Shown here in pieces: positions 34,667-44,274 of a DNA stretch of 64,000 bases. The translations under genes and the position numbers were made by a program. The number at the start of each line of letters is the position of its first letter. Position 1 is the stretch's first letter. The notes beneath the pieces were generated by a model. The model saw only the letters and a list, made by a program, of their open reading frames with translations, was not told the origin of the DNA and searched no databases. Origin of the DNA: Flavobacterium sp. Root901 (GTDB lineage Bacteria > Bacteroidota > Bacteroidia > Flavobacteriales > Flavobacteriaceae); assembly GCF_001429765.1 (NCBI RefSeq), contig NZ_LMJB01000007.1:370780-434779 (forward strand). The letters run 5' to 3'.

Positions 34667-35442
34667 TTAAAGAAGACAAAAATACCGAACCAAAATCAAA
34701 AGATACAAAAAAGACTCCAATCATTGAGATTAAGGACCTGCGCAAAACTTTTGGTAAAGATAATGAGGTTTTAAAGGGCGTTAACCTAAGCGTAAATAAA
34801 GGAGAAGATTTAGTGATTTTAGGCCGTTCCGGTTCTGGAAAATCAGTAACGATAAAATGCATTGTCGGGTTAATTGAACCGGATCAGGGTGAAATAACTG
34901 TTTTTGGAGAAAATGTACTGAATCTACCAAAAAATCAATTAAACGAGATAAGAGTCAAAATTGGTTTTTTATTTCAAAGCGGGGCGTTATACGATTCAAT
35001 GTCTGTTAGAGAAAACCTAGCTTTTACATTAAAAGCACACAAGAGGGAGTTAAGTGAAGAAGAAGTTCAGACAGAAGTGGTCGAAGCACTTGAAAGTGTT
35101 GGTCTTGCCGATGCAATAGACAAAATGCCATCTGAGTTATCCGGAGGTATGAGAAAGAGAATCGGCTTAGCCAGAACCTTAATATTGAAACCGGAAATCA
35201 TTTTATATGACGAACCCACAACAGGATTGGATACGATTACTTCGAGAGAAATCAGTGAATTAATTCTTGATATAAAAAACAAACAAAAAACATCATCGAT
35301 CATTATTACTCATGATATGGCCTGCGCCAAAATGACGGCAGACAGGATCATGGTTTTAAAAGACGGCGTAATTCACGCTGAAGGAACATACGAAGAATTA
35401 GAAAAAGACGAAGACGAATGGGTACGCTCATTTTTTGAATAA
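34663..35442 (+). CDS. mlaF: MlaF-family ABC transporter ATPase
   Basis: The 259-residue ATPase powers the MlaE permease. Walker A is GRSGSGKS at residues 54-61, the signature LSGGMRKR near 158-165 and Walker B ILYDEPTTGLD near 182-192, followed by the H-loop Asp/His in ITHDM. The first 20 residues are a hydrophilic lysine-rich lead. It is flanked by MlaE (four-base overlap) and MlaD (23 bases away), the standard order of this transporter. Confidence 0.95.
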   Translation: MIKEDKNTEPKSKDTKKTPIIEIKDLRKTFGKDNEVLKGVNLSVNKGEDLVILGRSGSGKSVTIKCIVGLIEPDQGEITVFGENVLNLPKNQLNEIRVKIGFLFQSGALYDSMSVRENLAFTLKAHKRELSEEEVQTEVVEALESVGLADAIDKMPSELSGGMRKRIGLARTLILKPEIILYDEPTTGLDTITSREISELILDIKNKQKTSSIIITHDMACAKMTADRIMVLKDGVIHAEGTYEELEKDEDEWVRSFFE

Positions 35443-35465
35443 AGCAAAATAAAATATTAGAAATC

Positions 35466-36305
35466 ATGGAGAAGCAATCTGGATATACTTGGAAATTAGG
35501 AATGTTTGTAACAATTGGGCTGCTGCTTTTTATAATAGCCGTTTATTTTATCGGAAAACAAAAAAACTTATTTGGTTCGACATTTCACATTACCTCAAAA
35601 TTTAAAACGGTCAGTGGTTTAGAAGTTGGAAACAATGTCCGTTTTTCAGGTATCAATATTGGTACAGTTGAAGAAATCAGGTTAATAAATGATTCTTCTG
35701 TAGTGGTATCGATGGTGATAAAAGATGAAGTACGCGAATTCATTAAAACAGATGCCCGCGCCAGCATTGGCTCTGACGGATTAATGGGAGATAAAGTACT
35801 GACTATTACACCCGGCGTAAAATCTACAAAAGTAATTGAGGACAACGGCGCCATCGCTTCTATCAACGGAATAGAAATGAACGATATCATGAAAAGTGTC
35901 AAGAAAAGTGTTGATAATGTCGGCGTAATTTCTGAAGAGCTGGCTATTTTCAGCCACAGTATGAATAACGGAAACGGAGCCTTGGCACGATTAGTACGCG
36001 ACGATAAAATGGCGAACAGCGTTTCGAATACACTTTCGAACCTGGAAACAGGAACAAAAGGTTTCAGTGAAAACATGGAAGCAGCAAAAAGCAATTTCCT
36101 TTTCAGAGGTTATTTTAAGAAAAAAGAAAAGGAAAAAGAGAAAAAGAAGGAAGAGCTAAAAGAGAAAAAAGAAGAACAGCAGGAAAAAGCCGCTAAAGAA
36201 AAAGAGGCCAAAGCCAAAGAAGAAAAAGAAAAACAGGAAAAAGCTAAAGAAGAAAAAGAAAAGCAAAAAGCTGAAGATGCCAAAAAAGAAGCTGACAAGA
36301 AATAA
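35466..36305 (+). CDS. mlaD: MlaD-family MCE protein with Lys/Glu-rich tail
   Basis: This 279-residue protein has one N-terminal anchor helix (about 10-30) and one MCE domain (about 38-120, FKTVSGLEVGNNVRFSGINIG), which binds lipid and forms a ring over the permease. The last 75 residues (from about 205) are almost only Lys, Glu, Gln and Ala, a long charged coiled coil absent from E. coli MlaD, which is about 183 residues. It would reach across the periplasm. No MlaB- or MlaC-type gene is adjacent; an AsmA-like gene follows. Confidence 0.9.
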   Translation: MEKQSGYTWKLGMFVTIGLLLFIIAVYFIGKQKNLFGSTFHITSKFKTVSGLEVGNNVRFSGINIGTVEEIRLINDSSVVVSMVIKDEVREFIKTDARASIGSDGLMGDKVLTITPGVKSTKVIEDNGAIASINGIEMNDIMKSVKKSVDNVGVISEELAIFSHSMNNGNGALARLVRDDKMANSVSNTLSNLETGTKGFSENMEAAKSNFLFRGYFKKKEKEKEKKKEELKEKKEEQQEKAAKEKEAKAKEEKEKQEKAKEEKEKQKAEDAKKEADKK

Positions 36306-36319
36306 TGTAACGCTGCGCC

Positions 36320-39154
36320 ATGAAAACTTCATTTAAAAATATAAGCCTTAAAATACTAAAATGGACAGGAATTGTAATAGCAGGAATCCTGCTGTTACTT
36401 TTTTTGATTCCGCTACTATTTCCCGGAAAAGTCGCTTCAGAAGTTAAAAAAATTGCAAACGAACGTCTGGACACCAAATTAGATTTTTCGAAGTCCAGAC
36501 TTTCATTTTTTACCCATTTTCCTTCTCTTACTGTTTCGCTTGATGATTTGTCCATGACTGGTTCTAAACCTTTTAGCAACGATACTTTGTTAAAGGCCGA
36601 GCAGGTTGCTTTTGGAATAAATTTAAAAAGACTGATTTTTGACAGCGAAGTCAAAATCAATAAATTATACGTTTCAGATGCTTTAATAAATGTAATGGTA
36701 AACGAAAAAGGACAGGCCAATTACAATATTTATATCGCACCGGAAGATCGAAAAGACGAAAAAAAAGATCCTAATGCACCAGAAGAAGGTACAGCAATAA
36801 AACTGGAACAAATCGATCTTGAAAATTGCCATGTTAAATACAATGACCGTTCGGCTAAGATTTTAGTCGATGCAAAAGGTTTTAATTATGTTGGAAAAGG
36901 AAATCTTAGCGATGATATTTTTGACCTGAATACAGATGCCAGAATTGATACGGTAGATTTTTATTATAACAGAACAGCATATCTTAGAAAAAAAGCCCTT
37001 CGTGCCGATTTGATTACCAGAATCAACACCCATGCACTTTCTTTCATTCTTCAAAAAAATGAATTGCAGATCAATAAACTTCCTTTAAAATTTACCGGTT
37101 TATTTACTATTTTAAGAGACGGTTACAAGATTAATATCAAAGCTGCTTCACAAAATACAACCGTTAAAGATTTACTTTCTGTTATGCCGCCGGAATATTT
37201 AACGTGGCTTGATGAAACGGAAATTTCCGGAAAAAGTGATTTAGTTCTTTCTTTTAAAGGAGATTATAATGTCTCCAAAAAGCAAAAACCAAATTTGGCT
37301 TTCAATTTAAAAGTTAAAGACGGCGCAATTAATTACCAAAACGCACCGGTTCCTTTAACCGATTTTCAAATGGATTTAAATGCAATCCTTCCGTCGCTTG
37401 ATACAGAACAATTATTGGTAAACCTGAGAACAATGCGATTTAAAGTTGGCGAAAAAGATTATTTCAACGCTTATCTGCATAGTAAAGGTTTAAGTGAAAT
37501 GACGATTGACGCCAGTGTAAAAGGCGCTTTAGATCTTGCTGTTGTTGATGCTGCAATAGGGCTGGAAAAAATCGATTTAAAAGGAATTTTAAAAACTAAT
37601 ATTCAGGCAAAAGGAATTTTCAGCACTTCAAAAAAATTGTTTCCTAAAACAATTGGCGGTATTTCGCTTAGAAACGGATCGCTGAAAACAGATTACTACC
37701 CTAACCCGATTACAGATATTACTTTTATCGCCAATGTGCTGAACAAAGCCGGAACTTATGAGGATTTAATTGTGGCTGTTGCGCCTGCATCTTTTGTTTT
37801 TGAAGGAAATCCAATGTACATAAATGCTGCTTTATCTGATTTTAATGATCTGTCTTACAATGCAAAGATTAAAGGCGAACTTAATGTGGGCAGAATTTAT
37901 CAGGTTTTTTCTCAAAAAGGCCTTGATATCACCGGATACGCAAAAGCCGATTTGTCCCTGAAAGGAAAACAAAGCTATGCTGCAAACGGACAGTATAATA
38001 AACTTGATAATCGCGGTACAATTCTGCTGAAAAACATTAAAGCCACTTCAGAATTATTTCCGAAATCATTTTTTATCAAACAGGGAAATTTCCGTTTTCA
38101 GAATGAAAAAATGTGGTTTGAAAAATTTTATGCTTCTTATGGAAAATCAGATTTTGATATTAACGGCTATCTTTTAAATACAATCAATTATTTTCTGGAA
38201 TCACACGGAACACTTAGCGGAAATTTCAACATGAAATCTAAACTGATTAATGTAGATGAATTTATGGCGCTTGAAAAAGGTGAAAATAAAGACCGAAAAC
38301 TGGAAGTGGAATATGCCAAAGAAGATCATCCAAAAATGAGCGGAGTTGTGATGGTTCCTAAAAATTTAAATGTTTCGCTTAACGCAAATGCAGATAAAGT
38401 ACAATATAACGGATTAAACTTAAACAAACTTTCAGGAAAAATCGGAATTGCAAAAGGCGGTTTCTATTTAGAAAATACCACATTTAATATAATTGACTGC
38501 ATCCTAGGAATTGATGCCACTTATAAAGATGAATCTCCGACATCTGCGCATTTTGATGCTCACTTTACAGCTAAAGATTTCAGCGTACAGCGTGCGTATA
38601 AAGAAATCCCGATGTTTCATGATATGGTTACGGCAGCAGAAAAAGCAGAAGGAATTATTGGTGTTGATTACAAAATAAAAGGTGATTTAAATGGAAATAT
38701 GGGGCCAATTTACGAATCACTTGAAGGAGACGGGACAATTAACCTTCGTGATGTAAAAGTTAAAGGCCTAAAATTATTTGAAAGCGTAAGCTCCCATACC
38801 GGACAAAAAGGTCTTGATGATCCTAAAATGGAAGGAATTGAAATTAAATCGAATATAGATAATAATTTAATTCACATTCAGCCATTTACTTTTAGCGTAG
38901 CAAGTTTTAAACCCACAATAAAAGGCACAACCAGTTTTGACGGCTTATTGGATTTACGTATGCGTCTTGGGCTTCCTCCGGGCGGAATCATTGGTTTTCC
39001 AATTGTAATAACCGGAACGCACGAAGACCCGAAAATTAAAATTTTCAGTAAAACCGGTCAAAAAATTGAAGACGCCGTTTATGATGAGAAAAACAATAAA
39101 GTCATAAAAAAAGAAAAAGTAGAAAAGAAAAAAGAAGAAAAGAAGAAATCCTAA
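36320..39154 (+). CDS. AsmA-family protein
   Basis: The 944-residue protein starts with one membrane anchor (IVIAGILLLLFLIPLLF, about 18-34) followed by a long periplasmic region of beta-strands: the AsmA N-terminal domain (FPGKVASEVKKIANERL) and the AsmA-like C-terminal region with FTFSVASFKPTIKGTTSFDG and LRMRLGLPPGG. Proteins of this type (AsmA, TamB, YdbH) form beta-groove bridges that carry lipids between the membranes. The C-terminus ends in a Lys/Glu tail (KKKEEKKKS), like the MlaD tail. It directly follows mlaD, which supports a joint lipid-transport role. Confidence 0.9.
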   Translation: MKTSFKNISLKILKWTGIVIAGILLLLFLIPLLFPGKVASEVKKIANERLDTKLDFSKSRLSFFTHFPSLTVSLDDLSMTGSKPFSNDTLLKAEQVAFGINLKRLIFDSEVKINKLYVSDALINVMVNEKGQANYNIYIAPEDRKDEKKDPNAPEEGTAIKLEQIDLENCHVKYNDRSAKILVDAKGFNYVGKGNLSDDIFDLNTDARIDTVDFYYNRTAYLRKKALRADLITRINTHALSFILQKNELQINKLPLKFTGLFTILRDGYKINIKAASQNTTVKDLLSVMPPEYLTWLDETEISGKSDLVLSFKGDYNVSKKQKPNLAFNLKVKDGAINYQNAPVPLTDFQMDLNAILPSLDTEQLLVNLRTMRFKVGEKDYFNAYLHSKGLSEMTIDASVKGALDLAVVDAAIGLEKIDLKGILKTNIQAKGIFSTSKKLFPKTIGGISLRNGSLKTDYYPNPITDITFIANVLNKAGTYEDLIVAVAPASFVFEGNPMYINAALSDFNDLSYNAKIKGELNVGRIYQVFSQKGLDITGYAKADLSLKGKQSYAANGQYNKLDNRGTILLKNIKATSELFPKSFFIKQGNFRFQNEKMWFEKFYASYGKSDFDINGYLLNTINYFLESHGTLSGNFNMKSKLINVDEFMALEKGENKDRKLEVEYAKEDHPKMSGVVMVPKNLNVSLNANADKVQYNGLNLNKLSGKIGIAKGGFYLENTTFNIIDCILGIDATYKDESPTSAHFDAHFTAKDFSVQRAYKEIPMFHDMVTAAEKAEGIIGVDYKIKGDLNGNMGPIYESLEGDGTINLRDVKVKGLKLFESVSSHTGQKGLDDPKMEGIEIKSNIDNNLIHIQPFTFSVASFKPTIKGTTSFDGLLDLRMRLGLPPGGIIGFPIVITGTHEDPKIKIFSKTGQKIEDAVYDEKNNKVIKKEKVEKKKEEKKKS

Positions 39155-39165
39155 TTTATACTGCA

Positions 39166-39657
39166 ATGAAAAAGAAAAAACAAAATGGCGGAAGTGCATT
39201 TGAAAGATTTGCTTCAAAAGTTTCAAAAGCCGCAGGAAGTACTACAGCTTTTATAGGTGCTTTTGCAATTGTGGTGGCATGGGCAGTTTCAGGGCCAATT
39301 TTCGATTATTCTGAAACCTGGCAATTGGTTATTAATACCGGAACAACCATTATTACTTTTTTAATGGTGTTTTTAATTCAGAAAGCCCAAAATAAAGATT
39401 CACTGGCAATACAATTAAAACTAAACGAGCTGGTTGCTTCAAACGAGCTCTCCAGCAACAGTCTTGTTGATATTGAAAACATGACTGAAGAAGAAATGAT
39501 TATTGTTCAAAAATACTATCATCACTTAGCAGAACTCGCTAAAAAAGATGAAACCATACGAACTTCTCATTCTGTTGCCGAAGCACACTCACAGCATGAG
39601 TATAAAGATAAAAATAGAAACAAACATCGTGCAGAACGAAATACAGGTAAAAAATGA
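39166..39657 (+). CDS. Low-affinity iron permease-like membrane protein
   Basis: The 163-residue product matches the Fet4-like (Iron_permease, PF04120) pattern: a short basic start, GGSAFERFASKVSKAAGSTTAFIGAFAIVVAWAV with the first membrane helix, then WQLVINTGTTIITFLMVFLIQKAQNKD with the second. The C-terminus from 95 is helical and charged. Whether it moves iron is unproven for bacterial members. It overlaps the FAD oxidoreductase gene by four bases and lies 11 bases after the AsmA-like gene. Confidence 0.85.
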   Translation: MKKKKQNGGSAFERFASKVSKAAGSTTAFIGAFAIVVAWAVSGPIFDYSETWQLVINTGTTIITFLMVFLIQKAQNKDSLAIQLKLNELVASNELSSNSLVDIENMTEEEMIIVQKYYHHLAELAKKDETIRTSHSVAEAHSQHEYKDKNRNKHRAERNTGKK

Positions 39658-40853
39658 AATTACGCTCTACAGAAACTTTCTGGCCATTGATCAGTGCCAT
39701 GAATACCAGTTATCCATCTATTGATGCTGATATTAAAACTGAAATTTTAATTATTGGCGGAGGAATAACAGGCGCTTTAATGGCTTTTAAATTAATTACA
39801 CAAGGAAAAAAAATAGTACTCGTTGACAGACGGGACGTATGCAACGGAAGTACTGCCGCAAGTACCGCTTTACTTCAATATGAAATTGATGTGCCGCTCC
39901 ATGAACTAATAAAACTTAGAGGAGAAAAATGTGCCGTTGACAGTTATAGAAACGGTAAAAAAGCAATTTTTGACATCAGAAATATTATTGATACAGTAGA
40001 AAGTGACTGTGGATTTGAATTTAAAAAAAGCATTTATTTTACAAATTATAAAAAAGATATTCCGTTTTTAAAGAACGAATTTAAAACCAGAAAACAGCAT
40101 GATTTTGATGTAACCTGGCTCAATAAATACGATTTGGAAAAAATGGGACTAAACGCCATTGCTGCAATCGAATCTAAAACAGCAGCTGTAATGGATCCGT
40201 TTAGACTGGCAGGCGATTTATTAAAATACTGTCACGAAAACGGCATGCAGATTTTTGACAGAACCAACATTACATCTGTTGAAAATCAAAAAGGAAAATG
40301 CATTGCCCATACTGAAAATAAATTTACCATAACGGCCGATCATATAGTACATTGCAGTGGTTATGAAAGCGTAGAAACTGTTCAGGAAAAAATTGTGGAC
40401 TTAAAAAGTACTTATGCAATTGCATCTGAAAGTATTCCTGAAATACCTGTAATTTTAAAAAATGCTGTTATGTGGGATACTTCTTCTCCTTACTATTATT
40501 ATCGCGCCACGACAGATAACCGAATTATTATGGGCGGAGGTGATGAAGATTTTATAGATGCTAAGAAAAGAGATAAATTAATCCCTAAAAAAGAAGCATC
40601 TTTAATGCGCCAGTTTAAAAGAAGATTTCCCAGCATAAACTTCAAATTAGATTATTCCTGGGCCGGAACTTTTGGAGAGACAAAAGACGGACTTCCCTAT
40701 TTTGGAAAACCAAATCCCAAAAAAAATGAGCATTATGTTTTAGGCTTTGGAGGAAACGGCATAACTTTCAGCGTTATGGCAATGAACTCCATAGTGGATT
40801 CCATAAAAAATAAAAAAAATCAAGATCTGGAGTACTATCGGTTTGGGCGTTGA
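39654..40853 (+). CDS. FAD-dependent oxidoreductase (DAO family)
   Basis: The 399-residue enzyme has the Rossmann motif ILIIGGGITGALMAFKLITQ near residues 31-50, an acidic end of strand two (VLVDRR) and the DAO-type STAASTALLQYEID. A C-terminal GETKDGLPYFGKPNPKK and GFGGNGITFSVMA complete FAD binding. The family oxidises amines or hydroxy compounds; substrate unknown. Start at 39654 overlaps the preceding stop by four bases. It is followed by an octamer-repeat hairpin that faces a convergent MarR-GNAT gene. Confidence 0.88.
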   Translation: MKLRSTETFWPLISAMNTSYPSIDADIKTEILIIGGGITGALMAFKLITQGKKIVLVDRRDVCNGSTAASTALLQYEIDVPLHELIKLRGEKCAVDSYRNGKKAIFDIRNIIDTVESDCGFEFKKSIYFTNYKKDIPFLKNEFKTRKQHDFDVTWLNKYDLEKMGLNAIAAIESKTAAVMDPFRLAGDLLKYCHENGMQIFDRTNITSVENQKGKCIAHTENKFTITADHIVHCSGYESVETVQEKIVDLKSTYAIASESIPEIPVILKNAVMWDTSSPYYYYRATTDNRIIMGGGDEDFIDAKKRDKLIPKKEASLMRQFKRRFPSINFKLDYSWAGTFGETKDGLPYFGKPNPKKNEHYVLGFGGNGITFSVMAMNSIVDSIKNKKNQDLEYYRFGR

Positions 40854-41011
40854 AATTCTGAGATACTAAGATTCTGAGGTACTAAGGTTCTGAGACTCTA
40901 AAGTGCTAAGATTCTAAGGCTCTGAGATTCTAAGACTCTAAGTGCTAAGTACAAAGTTTTTTTCTCAGTATCATAAATCTTAGCACCTTAGTACCTTAGA
41001 ATCTTAGTCTC
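40854..41011. repeat. Octamer tandem repeat array forming a long hairpin
   Basis: From 40854 about twelve 8-base units of the form GATTCTAA / GGTACTAA / GACTCTGA run in tandem. After a spacer with TTTTTTT, the complementary form (CTTAGCACCTTAGTACCTTAGAATCTTAG) follows to 41011. The two arms pair, so the structure can terminate both converging genes. Related arrays occur at 42129-42295 and 59178-59234. Confidence 0.8.
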
Positions 41012-41015
41012 TTTT

Positions 41016-41966
41016 TTAAAGAACCAACTCCATCTGTATATTACAACGTTTGTAAGGAGTTTCTAACCCAAAAACCTTTTCAAAGCCCAGTTTGTAATAC
41101 AAATTTATAGCTGGTTTTAAGATCGTGTTACTTTCCAGATATATTTTTTTTGCGCCGAGTTCTTTGGCAGAAGCCACAATAGCCTGACCTAACAACCAGC
41201 CAATATTTTTCCCCTGAGCTTTTGGTGAAACGGCCATTTTTGCCATTTCAAAATCATACTCTGGATTGTTCGTTTTTATGAGAGCACACACACCAACAGG
41301 TTCGCTTTCATATAAAGCAACAAGGATTTTTCCACCTTTTTTTAAAATATAATCTTCCGGATTGTCGAGTGCTTTATAATCGGCTTCTTCCATTTCAAAA
41401 TAGGTCGAAATCCATTCTTCGTTTAAAGCTTTAAAAGCTTCTTTGTATTGAGGCGTGTACTCGACAATTTTAACGTCTTTGCTTTCGCGAAGCTTTTTCT
41501 GATCGCTTACTCTTTTAAACATTGATTTTTGTTGCAATAAAAATTCCCATTCTTCAAGCGCGGCCCAAAGATTATGTTTTGATTCAGAAATTAAATCATC
41601 TATCGCAATATCAATGTCTTTGAGCTGGTGCTGGATATTTTTTGCCAGCAAAAGTCCTTTTTGCGATAAAACAACATTGTTTTTTCGCTTATCATCTGTT
41701 TTTAGATTTTCCTCCACTAGTCCCGCTGCCATCATTTCCCGAATAATTTTACTCACAGACGGCTGAGAATGACCAATTTCATTCGCAATTTCAGTAATTG
41801 TTAATTCTCTGTCTTCCGTCAATGTATAAAATACAGGAAACCATTTTGGTACAAAATCTGCACCATACAATTCGTATATTTTTGAAGCATCATCTGTTAT
41901 AACTGCTGTCATTAAACGCAAACGGCTTCCTAAAGCTGCTTTGCCTACTTTGTTAAAAAAATCCAT
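41016..41966 (-). CDS. MarR-family regulator fused to GNAT acetyltransferase
   Basis: The 316-residue protein combines a winged helix-turn-helix (about residues 20-120, LTITEIANEIGHSQPSVSKIIREMM) with a C-terminal GNAT domain (about 170-310, MAVSPKAQGKNIGWLLGQAIV as acetyl-CoA motif). The ATG at 41966 is preferred to the longer frame from 42023, because the longer one would start in the promoter and its added residues are not typical. Directly before it lie two palindromes and a TACATTTG -7 box, so autorepression is likely. MarR-GNAT fusions are known in many bacteria; the acetyl acceptor is unknown. Confidence 0.88.
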   Translation of the reverse strand: MDFFNKVGKAALGSRLRLMTAVITDDASKIYELYGADFVPKWFPVFYTLTEDRELTITEIANEIGHSQPSVSKIIREMMAAGLVEENLKTDDKRKNNVVLSQKGLLLAKNIQHQLKDIDIAIDDLISESKHNLWAALEEWEFLLQQKSMFKRVSDQKKLRESKDVKIVEYTPQYKEAFKALNEEWISTYFEMEEADYKALDNPEDYILKKGGKILVALYESEPVGVCALIKTNNPEYDFEMAKMAVSPKAQGKNIGWLLGQAIVASAKELGAKKIYLESNTILKPAINLYYKLGFEKVFGLETPYKRCNIQMELVL

Positions 41967-41968
41967 AA

Positions 41969-42024
41969 TATAATTAATTATATAACCAGTTATACAAATG
42001 TATAAAAAAAATCTTTTTTGCAAA
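41969..42024 (-). promoter_or_regulatory. MarR-GNAT promoter with two palindromic operators
   Basis: Read leftward: TTTG (42024-42021), an 18-base spacer, TACATTTG (42002-41995), then TATAACTGGTTATA (41994-41981) and TATAATTAATTATA (41982-41969), two 14-base palindromes that touch. The first ATG follows two bases later. The palindromes suit binding of a MarR dimer over the start site. Confidence 0.75.
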
Positions 42025-42128
42025 ATTTTTTTTAAGGTGAACTGATTGTTTCAAACGAACAAAGTTCAAAACTTTAAATTTACTTATAAGAGTTTTACTC
42101 TAACCTCCACCCTTTGTTCATAAAAAAA

Positions 42129-42295
42129 CTAAGATTCTAAGTTTGGAGCTTCTATTTAATAGAACCTCAGCGACTCAGAATCTTAGCATTTTGGTATATA
42201 TCTTGCTTAAAGCTAACGACATTATTTTTTAGAGATTCTAAGATTCTAAGTTTTCTTCTTAGCTTCTTAATATCTCAGTATCTCAGCAGCTTAGA
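42129..42295. repeat. Octamer-repeat hairpins downstream of the AraC gene
   Basis: CTAAGATTCTAAG at the left pairs with CTCAGAATCTTAG near 42174-42186, and a second group AGATTCTAAGATTCTAAG near 42232 faces CTTAG.ATCTCAG units up to 42295. This is the same 8-base family as at 40854, here degenerate. Confidence 0.65.
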
Positions 42296-42297
42296 AA

Positions 42298-43320
42298 TCA
42301 AGCTGTAATAGCCAGTGGATTTAAATTGAATTTATATTCTTTAGGACTGCAGTTAAATTTTTGTTTGAATATTTTAGAAAAATAACTTCTGCTGGTAAAA
42401 CCAATACAATAAACAATTTCAGAAATATTTAAATCAGATGTTCTAATTAAAATTTCGGCTTTTAAAACACGCATGTGCGTAATATAATCGTTTACAGTTC
42501 TGTTGTGGATCATTTTAAAACCTTCCTGAAGTTTATTTGGAGAAAGACCTGATTTTTTACTTAGCGATTTGATTGTAAAAGGCTCTTCCGGATTTGCTTT
42601 TATGGCTTCTGAAAGTTCTTTTATTTCTTCCATTTCCCTTAAAGTTAAGCAGTTTGCTTCTTTAGAAAATGAATTCAAATCATCTGTATGCTGCTGGATT
42701 TCCATTGCCAGGATAATTCTCAAAATTCCTTCTTTTAATAAATTTCTAACAATTCCGGTTTGTGTCACGGCATTTAACTGCTCGATTTTTTCACCAATTT
42801 TTAAATTATATGAACCGGCATAAAAGAATTCTTCGTTAAGGTTTTCCTGAAAAAATGTTTCGCGAACCATTTTGTTTAAAGAATTAGCATGATCTGGTTC
42901 GGTTTGAGTTCCAACAATTATTAAAGTAAATTTTGTCTTTTTATCTTTTTCAAAATACAAAACATTATCTTGTTTTAATTTTGAAGTCACAATAGCAGTT
43001 TGAAACGTTTTTAATTTTCTTTGTTCACCATGAATTCCAAAACTGTGTGAAAGATTACCTTTAGAACAATATGCAAAATACAAAGGCGATGAAATTCCGT
43101 TAATAATATTCAGTTTTAAATCTACTGAAAAAGTCATATCAAACTGAACATAAGAAATATTATCATTAAACGATGCCCCGCTTATAGATCCTTTTGCAAA
43201 ATTATTATTTACTTCAAGTTTATATTCATCAACGTCAAAAGTTACTTGTCCGCCGAAGTTTTTATTCAATTCTTCAAATATGTTTTGAATTTTCTCTGTA
43301 TGTATAGTAACTATTTTCAT
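42298..43320 (-). CDS. AraC-family transcriptional regulator
   Basis: The 340-residue regulator ends in a two-helix-turn-helix AraC domain (about 235-330): FTIKSLSKKSGLSPNKLQEGF for the first unit and ISEIVYCIGFTSRSYFSKIFKQKFNCSPKEYK for the second. The N-terminal 230 residues are beta-rich and do not match the usual arabinose-type cupin by eye; they might sense a ligand. It faces leftward, divergent from a DNA glycosylase gene. Its regulon cannot be told. Confidence 0.88.
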   Translation of the reverse strand: MKIVTIHTEKIQNIFEELNKNFGGQVTFDVDEYKLEVNNNFAKGSISGASFNDNISYVQFDMTFSVDLKLNIINGISSPLYFAYCSKGNLSHSFGIHGEQRKLKTFQTAIVTSKLKQDNVLYFEKDKKTKFTLIIVGTQTEPDHANSLNKMVRETFFQENLNEEFFYAGSYNLKIGEKIEQLNAVTQTGIVRNLLKEGILRIILAMEIQQHTDDLNSFSKEANCLTLREMEEIKELSEAIKANPEEPFTIKSLSKKSGLSPNKLQEGFKMIHNRTVNDYITHMRVLKAEILIRTSDLNISEIVYCIGFTSRSYFSKIFKQKFNCSPKEYKFNLNPLAITA

Positions 43321-43501
43321 TTTTTTTCGATTTAAATTCTGTAATTTTAATGAGATTCTTAAACCGCATTATTACGTTTAAAATGTAGATTCAAAGTTCG
43401 CTTAATCGTAAACCAAAAATGTTATATAATTTTCTGCAATTGTTTTATAATTACTTATCACTATAATTTTAACTCAAATAAAATATTTCTTGATTCAATA
43501 A

Positions 43502-43984
43502 ATGAAAAGCTACTCTTTCTCCCCAATAAGTTCAGAAGACTCTAATGTGTTGATTTTAGGCACGATGCCCGGAACAAAATCATTAGAATTGAATCAATAT
43601 TACGGGCACAATCAAAATAACTTCTGGAAGTTTTTGTTTACAATTTTCAACGAAGAATTCTCAACCGATTATGAAACCAGAAAAACGCTTTTACTTAAAA
43701 ATAAAATTGCGCTTTGGGATGTTTTACAATATTGTGACAGAGTGGGAAGTTTAGACAGTGCGATCAAAAATGAAATTGCAAATGATTTTGAAACTTTTCT
43801 AAAACTTCATCCAAAAATAAATACCATTTTATTTAACGGACAAAAGGCTGCGGCATTTTTTAAAAAATATGTTCACTTAAAAAAATCCTATACATTAATT
43901 ACACTGCCGTCTACAAGTCCCGCAAATGCTGGCAAAACATTCCAGTCCAAATTGGATGAATGGAAAATTATTGGCACTTTATAA
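43502..43984 (+). CDS. DNA glycosylase of the uracil-DNA glycosylase superfamily
   Basis: The 160-residue enzyme has motif 1 VLILGTMPGTKSLELNQYYGHNQNNFWKF, where the GTMPG and YY-H-x-x-N-x-F-W residues match the hypoxanthine (DNA-deoxyinosine) glycosylase branch (family 6), and a C-terminal LPSTSPANAG. These enzymes remove deaminated bases during base excision repair. Length fits. The upstream divergent gene is an AraC regulator; no operon partner follows. Confidence 0.88.
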   Translation: MKSYSFSPISSEDSNVLILGTMPGTKSLELNQYYGHNQNNFWKFLFTIFNEEFSTDYETRKTLLLKNKIALWDVLQYCDRVGSLDSAIKNEIANDFETFLKLHPKINTILFNGQKAAAFFKKYVHLKKSYTLITLPSTSPANAGKTFQSKLDEWKIIGTL

Positions 43985-44212
43985 TATAAAAAAAGCGAAA
44001 TATTGAAATAATGTAAATTTTGAACTTTAAAATATAACACGAAATTTCTCAACTTAGTATAATTTTACAATCAAGAAATCAAAGCCAGATTTAGGAAGGT
44101 TGCAATAAAATGAAGAGGAGGCTTTTTTAAATTACAAATACTACTAAGACAAACTTTTTAGAAGTTTATATTATAAAGAGAACATTGGTTATGTTAGTTT
44201 ATTTTTGAGAAA

Positions 44213-44250
44213 AAAGCTATTCTAAATTATTAGGGTAGCTTTCTTTTTTT
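44213..44250 (+). terminator. Terminator between glycosylase and membrane gene
   Basis: AAAGCTATTCTA pairs with TAGGGTAGCTTT (including G-T pairs) across AATTAT and is followed by CTTTTTTT. Confidence 0.65.
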
Positions 44251-44274
44251 AGCTTTAACTTAAATATTCCAATT

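Noticed and set aside
35585..36094. 169-residue antisense frame inside mlaD
   Set aside because: It is composed of the reverse of an MCE gene with clear domain features and lacks a promoter or conserved motifs.
36244..36720. 158-residue antisense frame over the AsmA start
   Set aside because: It runs opposite to two well-supported genes, and shows no family features; it arises from their low-complexity codons.
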